From Ovis canadensis (taxonomy: Eukaryota; Chordata; Mammalia; Artiodactyla; Bovidae): DNA of 64,000 bases. The position numbers and the translations under genes were made by a program. Numbering within the stretch: the stretch's first letter is position 1; each line of letters begins with the position of its first letter. The stretch covers positions 98,543,001-98,607,000 of the forward strand of contig NC_091254.1 in the NCBI RefSeq assembly GCF_042477335.2, given 5' to 3'. Under the pieces are notes generated by a model. It saw only the letters and a program-made list of their open reading frames with translations. It was not told where the DNA came from and did not search any database. Below, one piece after another: positions 52,701-59,822 of this stretch.

Positions 52701-55700
52701 ACAGGCTGTCTACCCACTTCTGCACCAGCCTCTTGGGGTTAAACACGCAGTCCTCGCAGGCTGGGCCAAGGCACCAGGGATCTGCAGCTCCACCCCCCAC
52801 CCCATCAAAAGCAGCACATCTCCAGGGTCCACAGCCCAAACGACACCCTCTTCCCACAAGGCGTCCCCCCACTCCCCGATCCAGGAGCAGCTGCCTAGAG
52901 AGGGGCTCGTAGTCCTCGGATGGACCGTCCACCTCACCTGGCATCTGCACTCGTGTGCCTCCCGGGGCCGCCCACACAGGCCCCCCGGGACAGCACGGCC
53001 ATTCACGGGACTAAGGCCCTGGTTCTGCACAGGAGCCCAGAACTCCTCTCTAAGTTCACGGTGGGAGCAAGGACATCCTCTCCTCCAGGCACCACAACTT
53101 TACACGCCAGAACTCCAGCATCCTTTCCCGGGGTTCCCTTAAGCTCCTCAAGAGAAAGACCTTAACCCAACTGCTCCAGAGCCCCGCTTCCTGGAGCTTT
53201 CCACTTCCTGCAGAACCATTTATTGGTGACCCACCCAAGCCTCTCGTGCCCCACTGCGACGGGCTTGCTGGTGGCCACCGTGGTCGTGAGCACCCAGGGC
53301 TTGGAGAAGCTTGTTTAGCAAAACACAAAGCTTCCTCCTTCCCAGTACTGCTCAGAGCACACGACCCATATTAGCGGGTGGATTCCCAGCAACAACTACA
53401 GCTGTCCCCCTTAGAGGACGCAAAACGCAGGGAGAGGTGACACAGCCCTGCAATCACAAGCGTGGTCAGCAGCTGTCGTGGGCAGAACGCCCACCCTGAG
53501 CCCACCAAGATGTCTTCAGGCCCGGAGGCTGAGAACACGCCGTATTAAACGTACAAATCCAAACGGCCAATCGGCTGACCCTAAATGAGGAGACGCCCCT
53601 GGAGGACCAGGACATGCCCAGGGTAATCACAGGGTCCTTCAGATACGGGAAGGGGCGTGACAGACAGGGTTCAAGGGCCGTGAGGAGAGAAGGGGCCCGC
53701 CAGACGTGCCGGCTAGAAGACGGAGGAGGAGGAAGTCGTGGGTGCAGGCGGGCTCCAGGGGCAGGCAGTCAGGGAAGACAGTCCTTCCTGGAGCCTCGGA
53801 GAGGAACACCCCTCCTGACACCTGGATTCTAAGCAGTGAGAGCCATCGGGGACGCACCTGCTCTTCTAAGCCACTGAGTCTGTGGTCATTCACTACAACA
53901 GCCGCAGGAAACCAAAAGTGATCCTGGGAGTCAGACGCCGCTGTAATGAACGTGGACATGGCTTTGGAACTGGGCAATCACGGAGCCTGGGCGAACTCGG
54001 GAACGCGGCGGGAAGGGCCTAGGTCGCCTTGAACGCGTGTGCTCAGTCACCTCAGTCGTGTCCGACTCTGAGACCCCATGGACTGTAGCCTGCCTGGCTC
54101 CCCTGTCGTGAGATTCTCCAGGCAACAACACTGGAGTGGGTTGCGCTCTCCTGCTCCCCAGGAGATCTTCCCGACCCAGGGATCGAACCAAGTCTCCTAC
54201 GTCTCCTGCACTGGCAGACGGGTTCTTTACCACTAGAGCCGCCTGGGAAACCTGCCTTTGAACGGACTGTTAGAAATACAGATGTTAACAATTTGGCCAG
54301 GGCGCAGAAGGAAGTTGGGAACACGGAAGAGAAAAGCCGGTCGTCTTGGAGAAGCCCGGTCTGCACGAACAGACGACAGGCAGGCCTGTCTAGGGCACTG
54401 CAGGGACTCCCAGGTGGAAACCGGGGTGTGTCGCTAGAAGCTGGAGAAAAGCGGATTTGCATCAGAAAAGCTCCTCAGATGCATTCAAACAGGAATCAGC
54501 TATCACCCGCCCCAAGGCCTGGGGAAGGAGGAAAGAGAGGGGGCACAGTCCCAGGCTCTGGCGGGGGTGAGCCCCGGGCTCTGGTGGGATCTGCCCTGGC
54601 GTCTGCCCCAGCGTCTGCTGGGCTCACTGCTCACTGTCCCATCGTCCTGCTGCATTTTCTCTGGAACAGTGCTGCGATGCGACACGGTATCATGCGTCTC
54701 CTTGTCTGCCTCTCCCCTCTGCTGGAGCTGGAGCCCACCGAGTGCCGACCCTGGACAAAGCCCGGTCCTGCGGGACCTCCACCAGCTCCAGCCCCGTCTC
54801 GACGGTGCCACTCCCTCCAGAGGAGCCCCGTGCCAACTGATAAGCCGCCAGCAAACCTCCTCTCCCCGCTCTGCCCCACCCACCCCTCCGCTGGCAGCCT
54901 CGGGATGCCAGCAGGCACTGCTGTCAGAAGGACGTGCCAGGGTGGAATGGGAACTCTGACGCCTCCCTATCAGCTTCATTATTCAGCACCCGCCCACCCC
55001 GTGTGACCGGGTGTCCTCTAGCTGGTCCTCACCCTTCTGCCTCAGTTACACAAATTAAAATGAAAGCAACTTAGAAGACAGGGTGGGGTCAAAAGAAATT
55101 TTAAGAGCAAGGCAAAAGGAGGAAAAAAGAGGGGGTTCCCTAAAAGTTCAACCTCTGCATTTTCCAACAAGGATTACCTAAAAGGCAAAAGGTCATATGT
55201 GCCTTCTCCCTCCAAGTCTCCCTAACCCCACAGGCACAGAGGTGGCCTGTGTGACCGCTGACTCCCAGCCCCGGGCGCCCTGAATGTACACAGGAGGTCA
55301 GAGATGTGCCCACAGATCCCAGCATTCCACTGCCCCAGGGGCCCGGCTGAGGTCACACTTGGGGTTCTGGGAAGAAGGCGGGTTTCCCAGGCAGCCAGGA
55401 AATGAGTCGCTGCCCCCGGGAGCCCAACCAGACACCGAGGACATCTCATCAGCCTTATTTCAAAATCCTCGGACAGAAAAGATTCTGGCTGCAACACGTT
55501 CTCAGCACCAAAGAAGAAAGTGGCTGATCGGCATTACTTCTTCAAAACTTGAATGCCAAGATGCCTGTCCTGACACCCAATGGTCAGCTCCTGTTCCAGA
55601 AACACCACACATGTGGCAAAAGCTTCTAATGGCAACCAGAGCAGGGGTCTAGGTTTGGGTCCCTCAGCACCGATCCTGAACTAGCCCTGTGTAAACCAAG

Positions 55701-57296
55701 GCAGCAGTGAGGTCCAGTCAACCAACCAAAGGGCCCTCGGGACCAGCCTTGTGCAGAACACACAGACGAGTTATGTTAACTTGGTCTGATTTCTAGAGCT
55801 CTGGTTCCATCGCTACCAAATGCTTAATGCTGGAGAGTCATCTAAGGAAAGGATCTCAGAGGAACTTCACTCTGCAGCCTGGAGGCAGAGAACAAAGCAA
55901 GGGAGGTGCACTTGTACCCGGGAGACACTGCGTTTCACAGCACGTTTGCAAATAAATTAGTCAAGATGTTAACAACCCTAACAACAAAAAAGACAGCCAG
56001 GAGAAAGCAAGAGAGAGGGAGGAGGGGCAGACGTTGGAAAGCAGCCATCATTAATTCAGTTTTAAATAGAAGATGAGTTATATTCTTGCTTATTCAGCAG
56101 ACTGGTGCACCCAAGTTGGCAACTGCACAGGAACTTCCAGTATAAATGTCACTTTTTAAAGTGCAGATATTTAAAAAGTCAGACCTTGAAGTTTCAGGCT
56201 TTAAAAAGTCAAGCCCATTGAAAACGCACCATACTAATTTACAGCTTACTTACTTGTGGGATCTTATTCTTTTTCATGGGGAAGAAAACATTCTATTGTA
56301 ACACTCTCATGTCAGTGTGATTACACAGAGTTAACAAACTGAAAGGTTGAGTCAAGATCCTCTGATGTATTCTACTTTTGAAAAAACACAAATATACTAC
56401 ACATACTTAAAATAATTATTGTTGTTCAGTCGCTAAGTCATCTCCAACTCCTTGTGACCCAGTAGATTGTAGCACACCAGGCTCCTCTGTCCTCCACTAT
56501 CTCCTGGAATTTACTCAAACAAATGGCTATCTTCAAAATGCTTCTGCAGAAAATCACTTCAAAGCCCCATAACACGCATGAGCCCTGCCGATGGCGACGA
56601 TAAGTGGAAAATACAGACACGTCTGGCACTGAGGGAGGGGACCTGAGCTCTGCTTCCCACCTAAGCCCTCAGGGAAGGTTCAGGGCCTCGGTTTTCTCTT
56701 TTGTCGGGAGAGGCAGTTTATACTAGCTCTGCTCACCCCTTAAGGTGGCTGTGGACAGCGACTGAGACCCTGTTGGTGGGAGGGCTTCAGTGCCTCCAGT
56801 TACCAGCAGCTGGCTGGGCTGGGTGCTCCATAAGCAGGGATCAGCGGGTTCTCTCTTTGGGGCCCAGGGTGCTTTCCTGGAATGTTGTTAAGATGTACCC
56901 AGTGGCTGAATCCTCAGGTTTCCAACCAGCAGAGGGGTCAAGTAGGAACAAAAAGGGGCCAAGGGTGGCCGTGCACCGTGAGGAGGGGCCTGATACAGAA
57001 GGGGTCACCTGCAGAGCAAGGGAGGGACCCAGTGTGGGGCAGCAGACGCCCGGCCTGGCGGCCCCTGCTCCAGGAGACCCTGCCCTGGGGGACGCTTCTC
57101 TCCCTCGAGAAGCCCCGCCCTCACCTGCAGTGTCCCAGATGGAGATGTTGAAGGAACGCCACTGCTTCAGGTAGAAGGCGCCGCCCACCGTGCTGACCGT
57201 GTCCGGGAAGCGCCGCTCCATGTACCTCTGGAGCAGCGACGTCTTGCCCACGTTCATGTCCCCCAAAAGCACGATCTTCCCGTCGGGCTTCCTCAT
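28203..57296 (-). CDS. RAB20: RAB20, Ras-related small GTPase (2 coding exons, 28.4 kb intron)
   Basis: Membrane-trafficking GTPase known from endosome/phagosome maturation. Joined exons give 237 residues (human about 234). P-loop GDMNVGKT at 12-19; WDTAG at 54-58 followed by REQ, so Arg59 takes the place of the usual catalytic Gln; guanine-binding NKVDL at 113-117; ETSAK at 184-188; C-terminal GCCS, a double-cysteine geranylgeranylation motif. Residues about 121-149 are a Gly/Pro-rich insert. ATG at 57294-57296 has A at -3 and starts the conserved MRKPDGKIVLLGD. An in-frame upstream extension is open but not conserved-looking. Convergent with COL4A2, as in human. Identity very sure. Confidence 0.96.
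28745..32262 (-). other. RAB20: RAB20 intron, 3' portion
   Basis: GC-rich intronic sequence without recognised SINEs. It includes the G-rich tract listed at 30109-30198 and a T-rich patch near 29940-30030. Open frames here lack support. Confidence 0.6.
30109..30198 (+). repeat. G-rich purine tract
   Basis: Repeated GGGG runs separated by 1-6 bases (GGGGGAGAGGGGTGATGGGG, then GGGAGGGGAGGGGAGGGG). Non-coding; on minus, the RAB20 sense strand, it is a polypyrimidine stretch. Confidence 0.9.
32263..32374 (-). mobile_element. BOV-A/Bov-tA SINE fragment with (GCT)n
   Basis: Five GCT/CTG units then GCCAAGTCGCTTCAGTCGTG, a hallmark of BOV-A2-type ends in reverse orientation; breaks off after CTCCAGGCAAGAAC. 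Confidence 0.88.
32375..35825 (-). other. RAB20: RAB20 intron, repeat-poor portion
   Basis: 3.4 kb with an A13 tract at 33249-33262 followed by AATAATAATA, and an A-rich patch at 34535-34565. No confident transposon or exon. Confidence 0.5.
35826..35932 (+). repeat. (TCTGTCTCTCCG)n-type simple repeat
   Basis: Imperfect units of GTCTGTCTCTCYSYG over about 107 bases; pyrimidine-rich on plus and purine-rich on minus. Confidence 0.9.
36665..37215 (+). mobile_element. MLT1-like MaLR LTR, split by a SINE
   Basis: Left part ACCTTATCTGGATGTTGCAGG and CTGGAACCTAATCCAGTATG; right part GACTTCCAGCCTCCAGATCC, TTCCTTTAAGCCACC and AGTCCCAGGAAACTC follow the mammalian MLT1 LTR order. A Bov-A copy at 36815-36936 sits inside it. 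Old non-coding LTR remnant. Confidence 0.65.
36815..36936 (+). mobile_element. Bov-tA/BOV-A SINE fragment with (AC)n
   Basis: GGCATGGCAACCCGCTCCAGG, GCAGGCTACAGTCCATGGGG, GTCAGACACGACTGAGCGG, then ACACACAC continuing with gaps to about 36975. Confidence 0.9.
37216..38252 (-). other. RAB20: RAB20 intron, no recognised content
   Basis: About 1 kb of unique-looking sequence between an LTR remnant and a BovB fragment. Confidence 0.5.
38253..38697 (+). mobile_element. BovB (RTE) LINE 3' fragment
   Basis: Starts TCTAGTCAAAGCGATGGATT. Encodes decayed YGCESW and [20 protein letters not shown]-like pieces, then MLGKIEGGRRRG. Ends at the SINE-like GACACGACTCAGTGACGG. Confidence 0.92.
38698..40354 (-). 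other. RAB20: RAB20 intron, AT-rich portion
   Basis: From about 39,180 the base composition becomes clearly AT-rich (to about 41,300), unlike the GC-rich flanks. T15 tract near 39450. Contains an exact short inverted pair GAAGCAAGTT/AACTTGCTTC at about 40101-40123. No gene supported. Confidence 0.5.
40355..40680 (+). mobile_element. Tigger-type (TcMar) non-autonomous DNA transposon, MER2-like
   Basis: Left part TTTCCGAGGTTTCAGATGAC and GGTCAACCACGGCCCAGAAA; right part TTATTATTAGTTATTGTTG, TTAATCTCTTACGG, TTTATAAATTAAACTTC, and the GAGGATAAAGGAGGA end resemble mammalian Tigger/MER2 ends. The internal part is deleted, so no transposase remains. Confidence 0.8.
41105..41290 (+). mobile_element. 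L1 3' UTR fragment
   Basis: GGGGACTGAGCTTCAGTTGG, GAAAGTTCTGGAGATAGTAG, TTAATGCCACCAAGCTGTAC and TGCTAAATTTTACGTGTA are the typical order of an ancient mammalian L1 tail. Confidence 0.75.
41391..41697 (+). repeat. 99-bp tandem repeat, three copies
   Basis: Units begin GGCTCCCGTGGCCTGAGCCC at 41402, 41501 and 41600 (period 99). They are almost identical, so recent. Frames remain open on both strands because 99 is divisible by three; not coding. Confidence 0.97.
41698..42288 (-). other. RAB20: RAB20 intron, no recognised content
   Basis: About 0.6 kb between two tandem repeats; nothing supported. Confidence 0.5.
42289..42745 (+). repeat. Long CA/TG-rich alternating purine-pyrimidine tract
   Basis: About 457 bases of imperfect ACACATGCACATGTACAC-type sequence with interspersed CTACCTGCAC segments at irregular spacing. 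Mostly alternating purine-pyrimidine with many CATGTG/GTGCAC palindromes. Confidence 0.92.
42746..43530 (-). other. RAB20: RAB20 intron, no recognised content
   Basis: Unique-looking sequence between two low-complexity arrays. Confidence 0.5.
43531..43888 (+). repeat. 10-bp minisatellite, about 36 units
   Basis: Units alternate among GGACCAGGAG, GGATCAGGAG, GGGCCAGGAG and GAGCCAGGAG, with rarer GTGCCAGGAG and GGGTCAGGAG. Phase is held throughout. G-rich on plus. Open frames arise because three units equal ten codons. Confidence 0.97.
43889..44749 (-). other. RAB20: RAB20 intron, no recognised content
   Basis: About 0.86 kb of moderately GC-rich sequence with no repeat family recognised. Confidence 0.5.
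44770..45090 (-). mobile_element. L1 LINE 3' fragment
   Basis: Plus strand reads the complement of an L1 tail: TTTCACTTAGCATAATACC, TCTTTATCCACTCGTCCGTC, TGTTGATGGACATTTAGGCT, GTAAATAGTGCTGCTGTGAA, GTTCATGTATCTTTTCC. Confidence 0.8.
45091..46144 (-). other. RAB20: RAB20 intron, no recognised content
   Basis: About 1 kb; the open frames at 45301-46121 have no domain or splice support. Confidence 0.5.
46145..46462 (+). mobile_element. CHR-type tRNA-derived SINE
   Basis: GGGCTTCCCCGGTGTTTCAG head, GTTCGATCCCTGGGTCAGG, CAACCAAGCCTGAGC, and the AAGGCCCAGCACAGCC then ATAAAGCAATC tail. Confidence 0.88.
46463..48261 (-). other. RAB20: RAB20 intron, no recognised content
   Basis: 1.8 kb with unique-looking sequence. 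No confident element or exon. Confidence 0.45.
48262..48345 (+). mobile_element. L1 LINE fragment, left part
   Basis: TTTATAGCGGCTTTATTCAT, AATCACGAAAAACTAAGCAC and AACCCAAATACCCTTTAGC match the L1 3' region; it is continued at 48733 after an insertion. Confidence 0.75.
48335..48547 (+). repeat. About 57-bp tandem repeat across an L1/SINE junction, four units
   Basis: Units start GTGGACAGCACGTCCAC at 48335, 48391, 48436 and 48493; one is shortened to 45 bp. Each joins L1-like sequence and the CGATGGAGCTTTGG target copy to the first bases of the SINE (TCGCTCAG). The start of each unit is a hairpin with GTGGAC/GTCCAC arms. Confidence 0.92.
48534..48732 (-). mobile_element. Bov-tA SINE inserted in L1
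   Basis: Reverse orientation: CTCAGTCGTGTCTCTTTGTG, CATGGACTGTAGCCCACCAG, ending AGCCGCCAGGGAAGCCC. Flanks (CGATGGAGCTTT left, AGTGGAACTTTA right) look like a decayed target-site duplication within L1. Confidence 0.92.
48733..49075 (+). mobile_element. L1 LINE fragment, right part
   Basis: GTGGAACTTTACTCAGCAAT continues the L1 copy begun at 48262; then TCAAAACTCTCCATCCCATA and a 3' UTR with TTGGTTGTGCTTATTGTTAC. Right end approximate. Confidence 0.7.
49342..49676 (+). mobile_element. CHR-type tRNA-derived SINE, near full length
   Basis: GTCCCTGGTGGTGTGGAGG head, GGTTTGATCCCTGGTCCAGG, CCACACGCCAAGGAGCAACC, AGAGGAAGCCCGCACACCGC, and a tail GTAAATAGATAAATAAAAAC with A10 at the end. Confidence 0.92.
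49677..50130 (+). mobile_element. L1-derived fragment interrupted by a SINE
   Basis: TTGCTGCTTTCAGGATATTT, then after the insert CCTTTTGGTTTTCGGAGTTT, GATTATAGTGAGCC and GCTTCTGGAATCCGCAGG resemble a common internal L1 segment (read in antisense or sense; strand not certain). Confidence 0.55.
49814..49918 (+). mobile_element. CHR-type SINE fragment
   Basis: GGGTCTTCCCTGGTTGCCCAG head, CACTGCAGGGCGCGTGG, CCACACGCCACACAG, then A-rich end. Nested in the L1 fragment. Confidence 0.75.
50131..51070 (-). other. RAB20: RAB20 intron, no recognised content
   Basis: 0.9 kb; includes a short ACGTGTGTACGTGCATGTAC tract near 50543. No exon or element supported. Confidence 0.5.
51071..51567 (+). repeat. 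Composite minisatellite with a 19-base core
   Basis: Core CCACCCACAAAGTGTGGAC with variants (AAAGATGTGGAC, AAAGGTGTGGGC, CATAGACATGG) alternating with a CACAAGGATGCTGACCTAC linker. The core plus linker recur as longer blocks. No stops in one frame, but the product is a pure repeat. Confidence 0.95.
51822..52285 (-). mobile_element. BovB (RTE) LINE 3' fragment
   Basis: On minus this has the longest intact BovB tail here, about 157 codons open: [50 protein letters not shown]. Upstream parts of the element are missing. Confidence 0.94.
52286..53479 (-). other. RAB20: RAB20 intron, mostly no recognised content
   Basis: 1.2 kb apart from the fragment above. Contains a G13 homopolymer at 52487-52499 within GGGGTGGGGG. 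No exon supported. Confidence 0.5.
52382..52475 (+). mobile_element. Ancient hAT-like DNA transposon fragment (tentative)
   Basis: GGGAGTCAGCAAACTAAAGG, GGGGCTGTACAGTCTCTGCC and CAGTCAGCTCTACTGC resemble the same old family as 26885-27075. Confidence 0.45.
53480..53925 (+). mobile_element. MLT1-like MaLR LTR remnant
   Basis: Order of CCACCAAGATGTCTTCAGG, GGTAATCACAGGGTCCTTC, CCTCGGAGAGGAACACCCCT, GACACCTGGATTCTAAGC, CTTCTAAGCCACTGAGTCTG and ACAGCCGCAGGAAACC follows mammalian MLT1 LTRs. Non-coding. Confidence 0.75.
54037..54252 (-). mobile_element. Bov-tA SINE
   Basis: Reverse orientation: CTCAGTCACCTCAGTCGTGT, CATGGACTGTAGCCTGCC, ending CTAGAGCCGCCTGGGAAACC. Confidence 0.93.
54253..56418 (-). 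other. RAB20: RAB20 intron, no recognised content
   Basis: 2.2 kb. GC-rich to about 55,000, then more AT-rich from about 55,900. No confident element or exon; the 237-codon frame at 54293-55006 has no recognisable domain. Confidence 0.5.
56419..56535 (-). mobile_element. BovB/BOV-A fragment
   Basis: GTTGTTCAGTCGCTAAGTCA, GTAGCACACCAGGCTCCTCT, then CCACTATCTCCTGGAATTTA in the BovB order, reverse orientation; short and decayed. Confidence 0.8.
57125..57296 (-). CDS. RAB20: RAB20 exon 1 (coding part)
   Basis: 172 bases on minus: ATG at 57294-57296, 57 codons (MRKPDGKIVLLGDMNVGKTS to SFNISIWDTA) plus the first base of Gly58, then donor GTGAGG at 57124. Contains the P-loop and switch I, and ends in switch II. 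Confidence 0.96.
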
Positions 57297-57860
57297 CTTC
57301 CCGCAGGGGGCACCCCTCCGCTCCCCCACGCCCTCCTGGCCGGTGCGCCCGGTGCGCGGCTGCAGCCGCCGGACGCCCCGAGGCTGCTCCGACCAGGGAC
57401 TGGCGGAGAGGCGGACTCGCGGGGACCTTCCCTTCCGGACGCCTGGGAACGCGGAAGAGAAAGCGCGACTCGGCGCTGGGCCGGAGCTGCGACCCAGCCC
57501 GACGCCCACCTAGGTGTCCCGCCTGCGGCGGCCTGTCCCTGGTCCTGGGCGGTCGGCCCCGCCCCCGACCGCCCACTCCCGGGCTGACCCCGCCCCCAGA
57601 CCGCCCACGCCCCGGGGTCTGGCCCCGCCCCTGACCGCCCACTCCCCGCGCTGGCCCCGCCCCCAGATTGCCACGCCCCGGGTCTGGCCCCGCCCCTGAC
57701 CGGCGGCGCCCCGGGCTGGCTCCTCCCTCTCCCCGCCCCCCAGGGCGCCCACCTGCCGCCCGCCAGGCCCGGTGGACGTGTCTTCGGGCCGGCCCCGCGC
57801 TCGTTTCCCCAGTGGGCGGCGCTCGGAAGACCCGGGCAGGTGGAAGGGGCGCAGGTAAGG
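57297..57860 (-). promoter_or_regulatory. RAB20: RAB20 CpG-rich 5' region and promoter with GC-box array
   Basis: Very GC- and CpG-rich, with no TATA box seen near a plausible start. Five CCCCGCCC (GC-box) motifs start at 57557, 57588, 57623, 57654 and 57688, spaced 31, 35, 31 and 34 bases. CpG richness continues to about 58,420. The transcription start is not determined. Role inferred from position and composition. Confidence 0.7.
57550..57712 (+). repeat. GC-box-bearing degenerate tandem repeat
   Basis: Five units of GGCCCCGCCCCTGACCGCCC-type sequence with alternating spacing of about 31 and 35 bases, suggesting a 66-base two-part unit. Confidence 0.85.
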
Positions 57861-58484
57861 GCGCCAGGTGGGGGAGGCTGGCGGACTCAGAGTCGAGTCC
57901 CGGGGTGGACACAGTGCAGGGGCACCGCCCGGCTGCTGACCCAGGTGTCCCGGCGTGGGGCGGGCTCCGGCCCCCCGCACCTGGCTTCCTCCTCCGCAGG
58001 CGCAGGTGTGGCTGTGACCGTCCGCGAGGACCGGTCCTCCGCCTGTCTGCTGGGGCGCTGGCGGGTGTCGTTTTCGCTCACTTTGGCGAGAAGCGGGTTG
58101 TGCTGTTATAAATCAGAGCGAGACGAGGACCGCCGTCGCCACTTCACTTCGGAGTGGACTTCTGGCTTTGGCAGTTGGGCTGATTGGGTCTTTACTGGAG
58201 ACGACGGCGATTCTCCAGTGTGAACACCGGGGGCAGTGTTTGCTGAGGCCGCGTGGGTCCCGGTTCTCTGCGGAAGGAGGGGCGGGGGCGCGGAGAAGCG
58301 GACCGGAGGCGGGGTGTGAGGGCGTCTCACCTGCGAGCACGGGCCTTGCCCGGCTCCTGCCCCGCAAGCCCGAACGCTGCCCTCGGTCACTGCCCACTGC
58401 GGGCCCCACCCCCGATTTCTGGAGTCGCTCTCCCGCCCTCCATCCCTCCGTGGCCCTGACTGCTTACTTTCCACCGCTCCCTAA
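57861..58484. other. CpG-rich sequence upstream of RAB20
   Basis: Outer half of the CpG-rich block. No exon recognised. A divergent non-coding transcript could start here but nothing in the sequence proves it. Confidence 0.5.
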
Positions 58485-58935
58485 TAAAGCTTTGGTTTTT
58501 CCAGTAGTCATATATGGATGTGAGAGTTGGACAATAAAGAAAGCTGAGCACCGAAGAACTGGTGCTGTTGAACTGTTGTGTTGGAGAAGACTCTTGAGAG
58601 TCCCTTGGACTGCAAGGAGATTCAGTCAGTCCATCCTAAAGGAAATCAGTCCTGAATATTTATTGGAAGGACTGATGCTGAAGCTGAAACTCCAGTACTC
58701 TGGCCACGTGATGCGAAGAACTGACTCATTGGAAAAGACCCTGATGCTGGGAAAGATTGAAGGCAAGTGGAGAAGGGGACGACAGAGGATGAGATGGTTG
58801 AATGGCATCCCCGACTCAGTGGACATGAGTTTGAGCAAGGTCCAGGAATTGGTGATGGACAGGGAAGCCTGGCATGCTGCAGTCCCTGGGGTCGCAGAGT
58901 CGGACATGACTGAGCAGCTGCACTGTACTGAATAA
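58485..58935 (+). mobile_element. BovB (RTE) LINE 3' fragment
   Basis: Starts AATAAAGCTTTGGTTTTTCC. Encodes [49 protein letters not shown] and [18 protein letters not shown] in one open frame. The fragment sits at the outer edge of the RAB20 CpG block, and the 255-codon frame that includes it merely runs in from GC-rich sequence. Confidence 0.95.
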
Positions 58936-59266
58936 GACTGCTGACCTTCCATGCAGTCTCCCTCTCTGGGAAGTAAGCTGCAGGAGCAAGGGACTGTGTC
59001 TGTTTCGTTCACCACTCTGTAGGCTGAAGTAGCTGCTCAAGAAAGGTTAGAGTCAGGGCACAGTGGGTGACTTCACCATCCTGGTGAGGCCAGGAGGGGT
59101 TCCAGGAAGACATCACCGCCAGCTGGGCTCCACACCCAGGTCCTCTGGTGGTGTATGTTTCCCTAGGACAGGGAGCATCTTGTAAGCTAATTCTGCATCC
59201 TGCCAGCTCACCACACCTTCCAGGCGGCTTCCTCATCCAATGGACATGGGATCAGGAGTCCCCGAA
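58936..59266. other. Intergenic, no recognised content
   Basis: About 330 bases; nothing definite. Confidence 0.5.
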
Positions 59267-59430
59267 GGTGGGGCTTTTTATTTTTAATTGGAGGATAACT
59301 GCTTTACAGTGTCCTCTTGGTTTCTCCTGCACAACAGGCGAATCAGCCATCTGTGCAGTTGCTAAATCAGCCGAATGTATGTATATACCCCCTCCCTCTT
59401 GAACTCCCTCCCACCTGAGCCCCGTCCCAT
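59267..59430 (-). mobile_element. Ruminant L1 3' end fragment
   Basis: TTTTTAATTGGAGGATAACTG, CTTTACAGTGTCCTC, CCTGCACAACAGGCGAATCA, then CCCCCTCCCTCTTGAACTCC: the reverse complement of the common ruminant L1 tail. Confidence 0.75.
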
Positions 59431-59599
59431 CCTTCTAGGTGGAGGCTGGGTCTTTTGTTTCCTTTCTCTGGCTTCTTCCCAGTACCTACAACTGGAAGGC
59501 AGTCCCAACTCAGTGTGTGTTTAAATAAATTTGTTGGTTTGCTGAATGCTGTCTCCATTTGAAACACTGATGTGTTTTGAGCCGGTTTTGAGGAGCAGG

Positions 59600-59798
59600 G
59601 ATGGTTCCAGTGGCACAGTGGAAAAGGAATCTGTCTGCCAGTGCAGGAGACCCAGGAGACCAGGTTTCAATCTTTGGGTTGGAAAGATCCCCTGGAAGAG
59701 GAAATGGCAACCTGCTCCAGTGAGAATCCCATGGACAGAGGAACCTGGTGGGCTATAGTCCACGAGGTTTCGAAGAGTCAGACATGACTAAGCGCGCA
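59600..59798 (+). mobile_element. Bov-tA SINE
   Basis: CAGTGGCACAGTGGAAAAGG head, GGTTTCAATCTTTGGGTTGG, GATCCCCTGGAAGAGGAAAT, and AGTCAGACATGACTAAGCGC. A CA repeat follows. Confidence 0.92.
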
Positions 59799-59822
59799 AA
59801 CACACACACACACACACACACA
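59799..59822 (+). repeat. (CA)n microsatellite
   Basis: About 11 CA units directly after the SINE tail. Confidence 0.95.

Noticed and set aside
56841-57509. N-terminally extended RAB20 start at 57509 and run-on past the donor
   Set aside because: The conserved Rab start MRKPDGKIVLLGD begins at 57296, the extension is arginine/proline-rich GC sequence, and the run-on after WDTAG reads intron after a good GTGAGG donor.
57121-57912. 263-codon minus frame overlapping RAB20 exon 1
   Set aside because: It is in a different frame from the conserved RAB20 protein and is open because of extreme GC content.
57840-58420. A divergent gene sharing the RAB20 promoter
   Set aside because: CpG-rich sequence is present but I see no exon with a credible start and donor; the known next gene in mammals would lie beyond this window.
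58168-58935. 255-codon plus frame near the RAB20 promoter
   Set aside because: Its second half is the BovB reverse-transcriptase tail and the first half is CpG-island sequence that happens to be open.
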